From Candidatus Proteinoplasmatales archaeon SG8-5 (GTDB lineage Archaea > Thermoplasmatota > Thermoplasmata > SG8-5), in assembly GCA_001595885.1 (NCBI GenBank), contig LSSH01000022.1:1-23383 (forward strand): a stretch of 23,383 bases of DNA. Direction: 5' to 3'. The notes beneath the pieces were generated by a model, which was not told the origin of the DNA, did no database searches, and was given only the letters and a program-made list of their open reading frames with translations. The position numbers were made by a program, and so were the translations under genes. Below are positions 22,308 to 23,383 of this stretch, in pieces. Positions within the stretch are counted from its first letter, which is position 1, and each line of letters opens with the position of its first letter.

Positions 22308-22763
22308 TTATCTATTCTCCCGCTTATTTAATGGATTTTTGGCACGATTGTCCAAACGTTGACCTGTTCGTCCAAACGTTTTTACCTTCCTGAGAGCCCC
22401 ACTAACCATATTCATGGACAACCATGAAATGATGAGAATCGAAGGTACGATCATGAAATACAAACCGGTTATCCAAGCAGGAGCCCTGGCAAAGAAGGTT
22501 CCGTTCCCCTCGTATTCCTCGCACTGGTTAGGCACCTCGACCGCACTCCAATGATAATCGTACGTCAAAACGTGAACAAGTGAATGATGCCCGTACCCGG
22601 CATAATCAAGTGTCTTGACATCGTTGTATTTGGCCGGATATATGTCAGCGTGGACAAGCCCATAGCTGACCAATATTGTCAGTAATATCGCTACAACAAC
22701 CCTGACGCCTATCCATTTCCAGCTTCGGACATCCTTTTCATCAATGGCTCTCCTTACGGGCAT
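22308..22763 (-). CDS. Two-helix membrane protein, unknown function
   Basis: 151 residues with a charged N-terminus, one transmembrane helix at about 18-37 and a second at about 98-120. The tail is basic. The roughly 60-residue loop between them is rich in His, Tyr and acidic residues (H59, H60, H64, H71, DYDYHW-like patches) and contains one Cys and one N-x-T sequon, so it is probably outside the cell. No family is recognised. The ATG ending at 22763 directly follows the stop of a 26-residue ORF, and its Shine-Dalgarno GGTGG lies inside that ORF. The propeller gene follows 12 nt downstream. Shared export and operon position suggest that it works with the propeller protein, for instance as anchor; this is inference. 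Confidence 0.75.
   Translation of the reverse strand: MPVRRAIDEKDVRSWKWIGVRVVVAILLTILVSYGLVHADIYPAKYNDVKTLDYAGYGHHSLVHVLTYDYHWSAVEVPNQCEEYEGNGTFFARAPAWITGLYFMIVPSILIISWLSMNMVSGALRKVKTFGRTGQRLDNRAKNPLNKRENR
22324..22331 (-). promoter_or_regulatory. Internal TATA box upstream of the propeller gene
   Basis: TTAAATAA on the reverse strand, inside the 3' end of the two-helix gene, centred about 32 nt before the ATG ending at 22295. It would give the propeller gene its own short-leader transcript. Confidence 0.4.
22350..22380 (-). repeat. Two 11-bp direct repeats (AACGTTTGGAC), possible operator
   Basis: AACGTTTGGAC occurs at 22370-22380 and 22350-22360, exactly 20 bp apart, about two helical turns. 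The two copies are read in different codon frames (TFGR and RLD), so protein repetition does not explain them. They lie just upstream of the internal TATA box, where archaeal activators usually bind. Confidence 0.5.
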
Positions 22764-22844
22764 TCAACCCACCGGATAGCCAATGATGAGGCTGGCCAGC
22801 CGCTTCTTCGACTTGCCAACCATCTTCTTCACCTTCTTCTTCAT
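22764..22844 (-). CDS. 26-residue lysine-rich micro-ORF, translationally coupled
   Basis: ATG ending at 22844, preceded 4 nt upstream by a GGTGA site, opens 26 codons. The product has ten basic residues in its first 15 and ends in a short hydrophobic patch (LASLIIGYPVG). Its TGA is immediately followed by the ATG of the two-helix membrane protein, whose Shine-Dalgarno site lies in the last codons here. TTAATAA at 22876-22882 would place transcription start near 22853. Start site, Shine-Dalgarno site, promoter spacing and TGA-ATG junction agree, so I think it is translated, as a small protein or a coupling leader peptide. No homologue is known to me. Confidence 0.55.
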   Translation of the reverse strand: MKKKVKKMVGKSKKRLASLIIGYPVG

Positions 22845-22873
22845 GGGCTCACCGGTTAAAACTTGGTCCCGGA

Positions 22874-22884
22874 GGTTAATAAGG
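22874..22884 (-). promoter_or_regulatory. TATA box of the micro-ORF/membrane/propeller cluster
   Basis: CCTTATTAACC on the reverse strand; transcription about 26 nt downstream would start near 22853, just before the GGTGA of the micro-ORF. Another AT-rich candidate at 22974-22984 would give a leader over 100 nt long. Confidence 0.4.
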
Positions 22885-23001
22885 AGATTGGTACGCGCCT
22901 TTGTCTAATACTTAAGCTGATTGGTTCAGTTGTTTGTATTCTGTTTACATGGGAGAAAGGTCACCTACACTAATCATTTATATTCACAAAACGCAACCGA
23001 A

Positions 23002-23383
23002 TTACGACGAAGCACCTTCGATAAGAGAAATCACTTGGTCTAGTTGTATCTCCGGATTGAGCGAGTAGATGATGTCCTTCCCGCTTCGGGTTTGGCCAAT
23101 GATCCTGGCATCCCTCAAACGCTTGGCATGCCAGTTAACGGTTGATGGATGGATGTCCAGGGCCTCGGATATGCTCTTTTGGTTTGAGTTGTTGTTGTCG
23201 GCCAGGTACTTCACGATTTCCCGAGTTGTGGGATTCTTGAGGGTTGACATGATCTTCTTGTACTCGAAGCCGTTGGTATAGCGTCGGTAACCGTTCATGT
23301 TCAGGTAGTAATGGCGGTGCTTGCCCTCCTTGTGCGAGACTATCTTGTCGTTCCATTCCAACACAGCCAGGTGCTGCCGCGCG
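23002..23383 (-). CDS. Tandem winged-helix transcriptional regulator, partial
   Basis: The reverse frame is open to the right edge, so the N-terminus is missing; 126 residues are visible. The first residues (RQHLAVLE, then IVSHKEGKHRHYYL) are the recognition helix and wing of one winged helix-turn-helix domain. A linker follows, then a second complete domain: TTREIVKYLADN, NQKSISEALDIHPSTVNWHAKRLRDARII, and the wing SGKDIIYSLN. Two such domains in one chain are common in archaeal ArsR/MarR-like regulators. A GTG codon ending at 23364 could be misread as the start, but it lies inside the first domain. It is transcribed toward the propeller cluster, a plausible but unproven target. Confidence 0.85.
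   Translation of the reverse strand, partial: ARQHLAVLEWNDKIVSHKEGKHRHYYLNMNGYRRYTNGFEYKKIMSTLKNPTTREIVKYLADNNNSNQKSISEALDIHPSTVNWHAKRLRDARIIGQTRSGKDIIYSLNPEIQLDQVISLIEGASS

Noticed and set aside
22949..23068. Plus-strand ORF of 39 codons before and across the regulator's 3' end
   Set aside because: Most of it is antisense to the second winged-helix domain, and it lacks a Shine-Dalgarno site or suitable promoter.
23362..23364. GTG as the start of the winged-helix regulator
   Set aside because: The frame stays open to the window edge, and the residues before it (RQHLA) continue the recognition helix of a first winged-helix domain.

Overview
The window reads as a chromosomal segment of a euryarchaeon, most likely a member of Thermoplasmatota. 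The support is archaeal-type cupin phosphoglucose isomerase, a KEOPS Cgi121 subunit, a Hel308 helicase, a MEMO-family protein, an SDR-type threonine dehydrogenase closely resembling the Thermoplasma enzyme, archaeal TATA boxes, and Shine-Dalgarno sites with a GGTGAT core. Genes are dense, on both strands, and mostly housekeeping. I see no rRNA, tRNA, CRISPR array, insertion sequence or prophage. The lineage is inferred from gene content, not from a marker phylogeny.

Layout. 1-1212 (-): site-2 protease, cut by the left edge. 1400-2785 (+): a Rab-like small GTPase with a helical C-terminal extension, followed by a four-helix membrane protein. 2790-3353 (-) and 3411-6134 (+): cupin phosphoglucose isomerase diverging from a ClC/CBS - cgi121 - yjbQ run over one short shared promoter. 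A decayed duplicate of the yjbQ 3' end follows at 6140-6204. 6274-9334 (-): saccharopine dehydrogenase-like enzyme, ferritin-like diiron protein and hisS. 9335-9768 is a gene-poor stretch with inverted repeats, a possible 50-residue ORF and a hairpin/poly-T terminator. 9769-10044 (-): ribbon-helix-helix regulator, diverging across an AT-rich spacer from a 1194-residue surface protein (10269-13853, +) that overlaps hel308 (13834-15963, +). 15964-18312 alternates DUF5611-like protein (-), M29-type aminopeptidase (+) and a membrane-anchored double zinc-ribbon protein (-). 18457-20286 (+): tdh and a MEMO protein. 20292-22844 (-): a cluster of a 26-residue ORF, a two-helix membrane protein and a secreted beta-propeller protein. 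23002-23383 (-): tandem winged-helix regulator, cut by the right edge.

Two initiation modes coexist. Several genes have a TATA box about 25-30 nt before the start codon and no Shine-Dalgarno site, so they are probably leaderless (M50 protease, pgi, ClC, ferritin-like protein, hisS, RHH regulator, M29 peptidase). Others, especially downstream operon genes and the secreted proteins, carry a GGTGA-type site.

The less ordinary content is the cell-surface part. It includes a complete seven-bladed WD40 propeller spliced into a blade of a sialidase/BNR-type propeller, a GTPase with arginine at the catalytic-glutamine position, and the propeller cluster with an embedded micro-ORF and paired 11-bp direct repeats just upstream of an internal TATA box.
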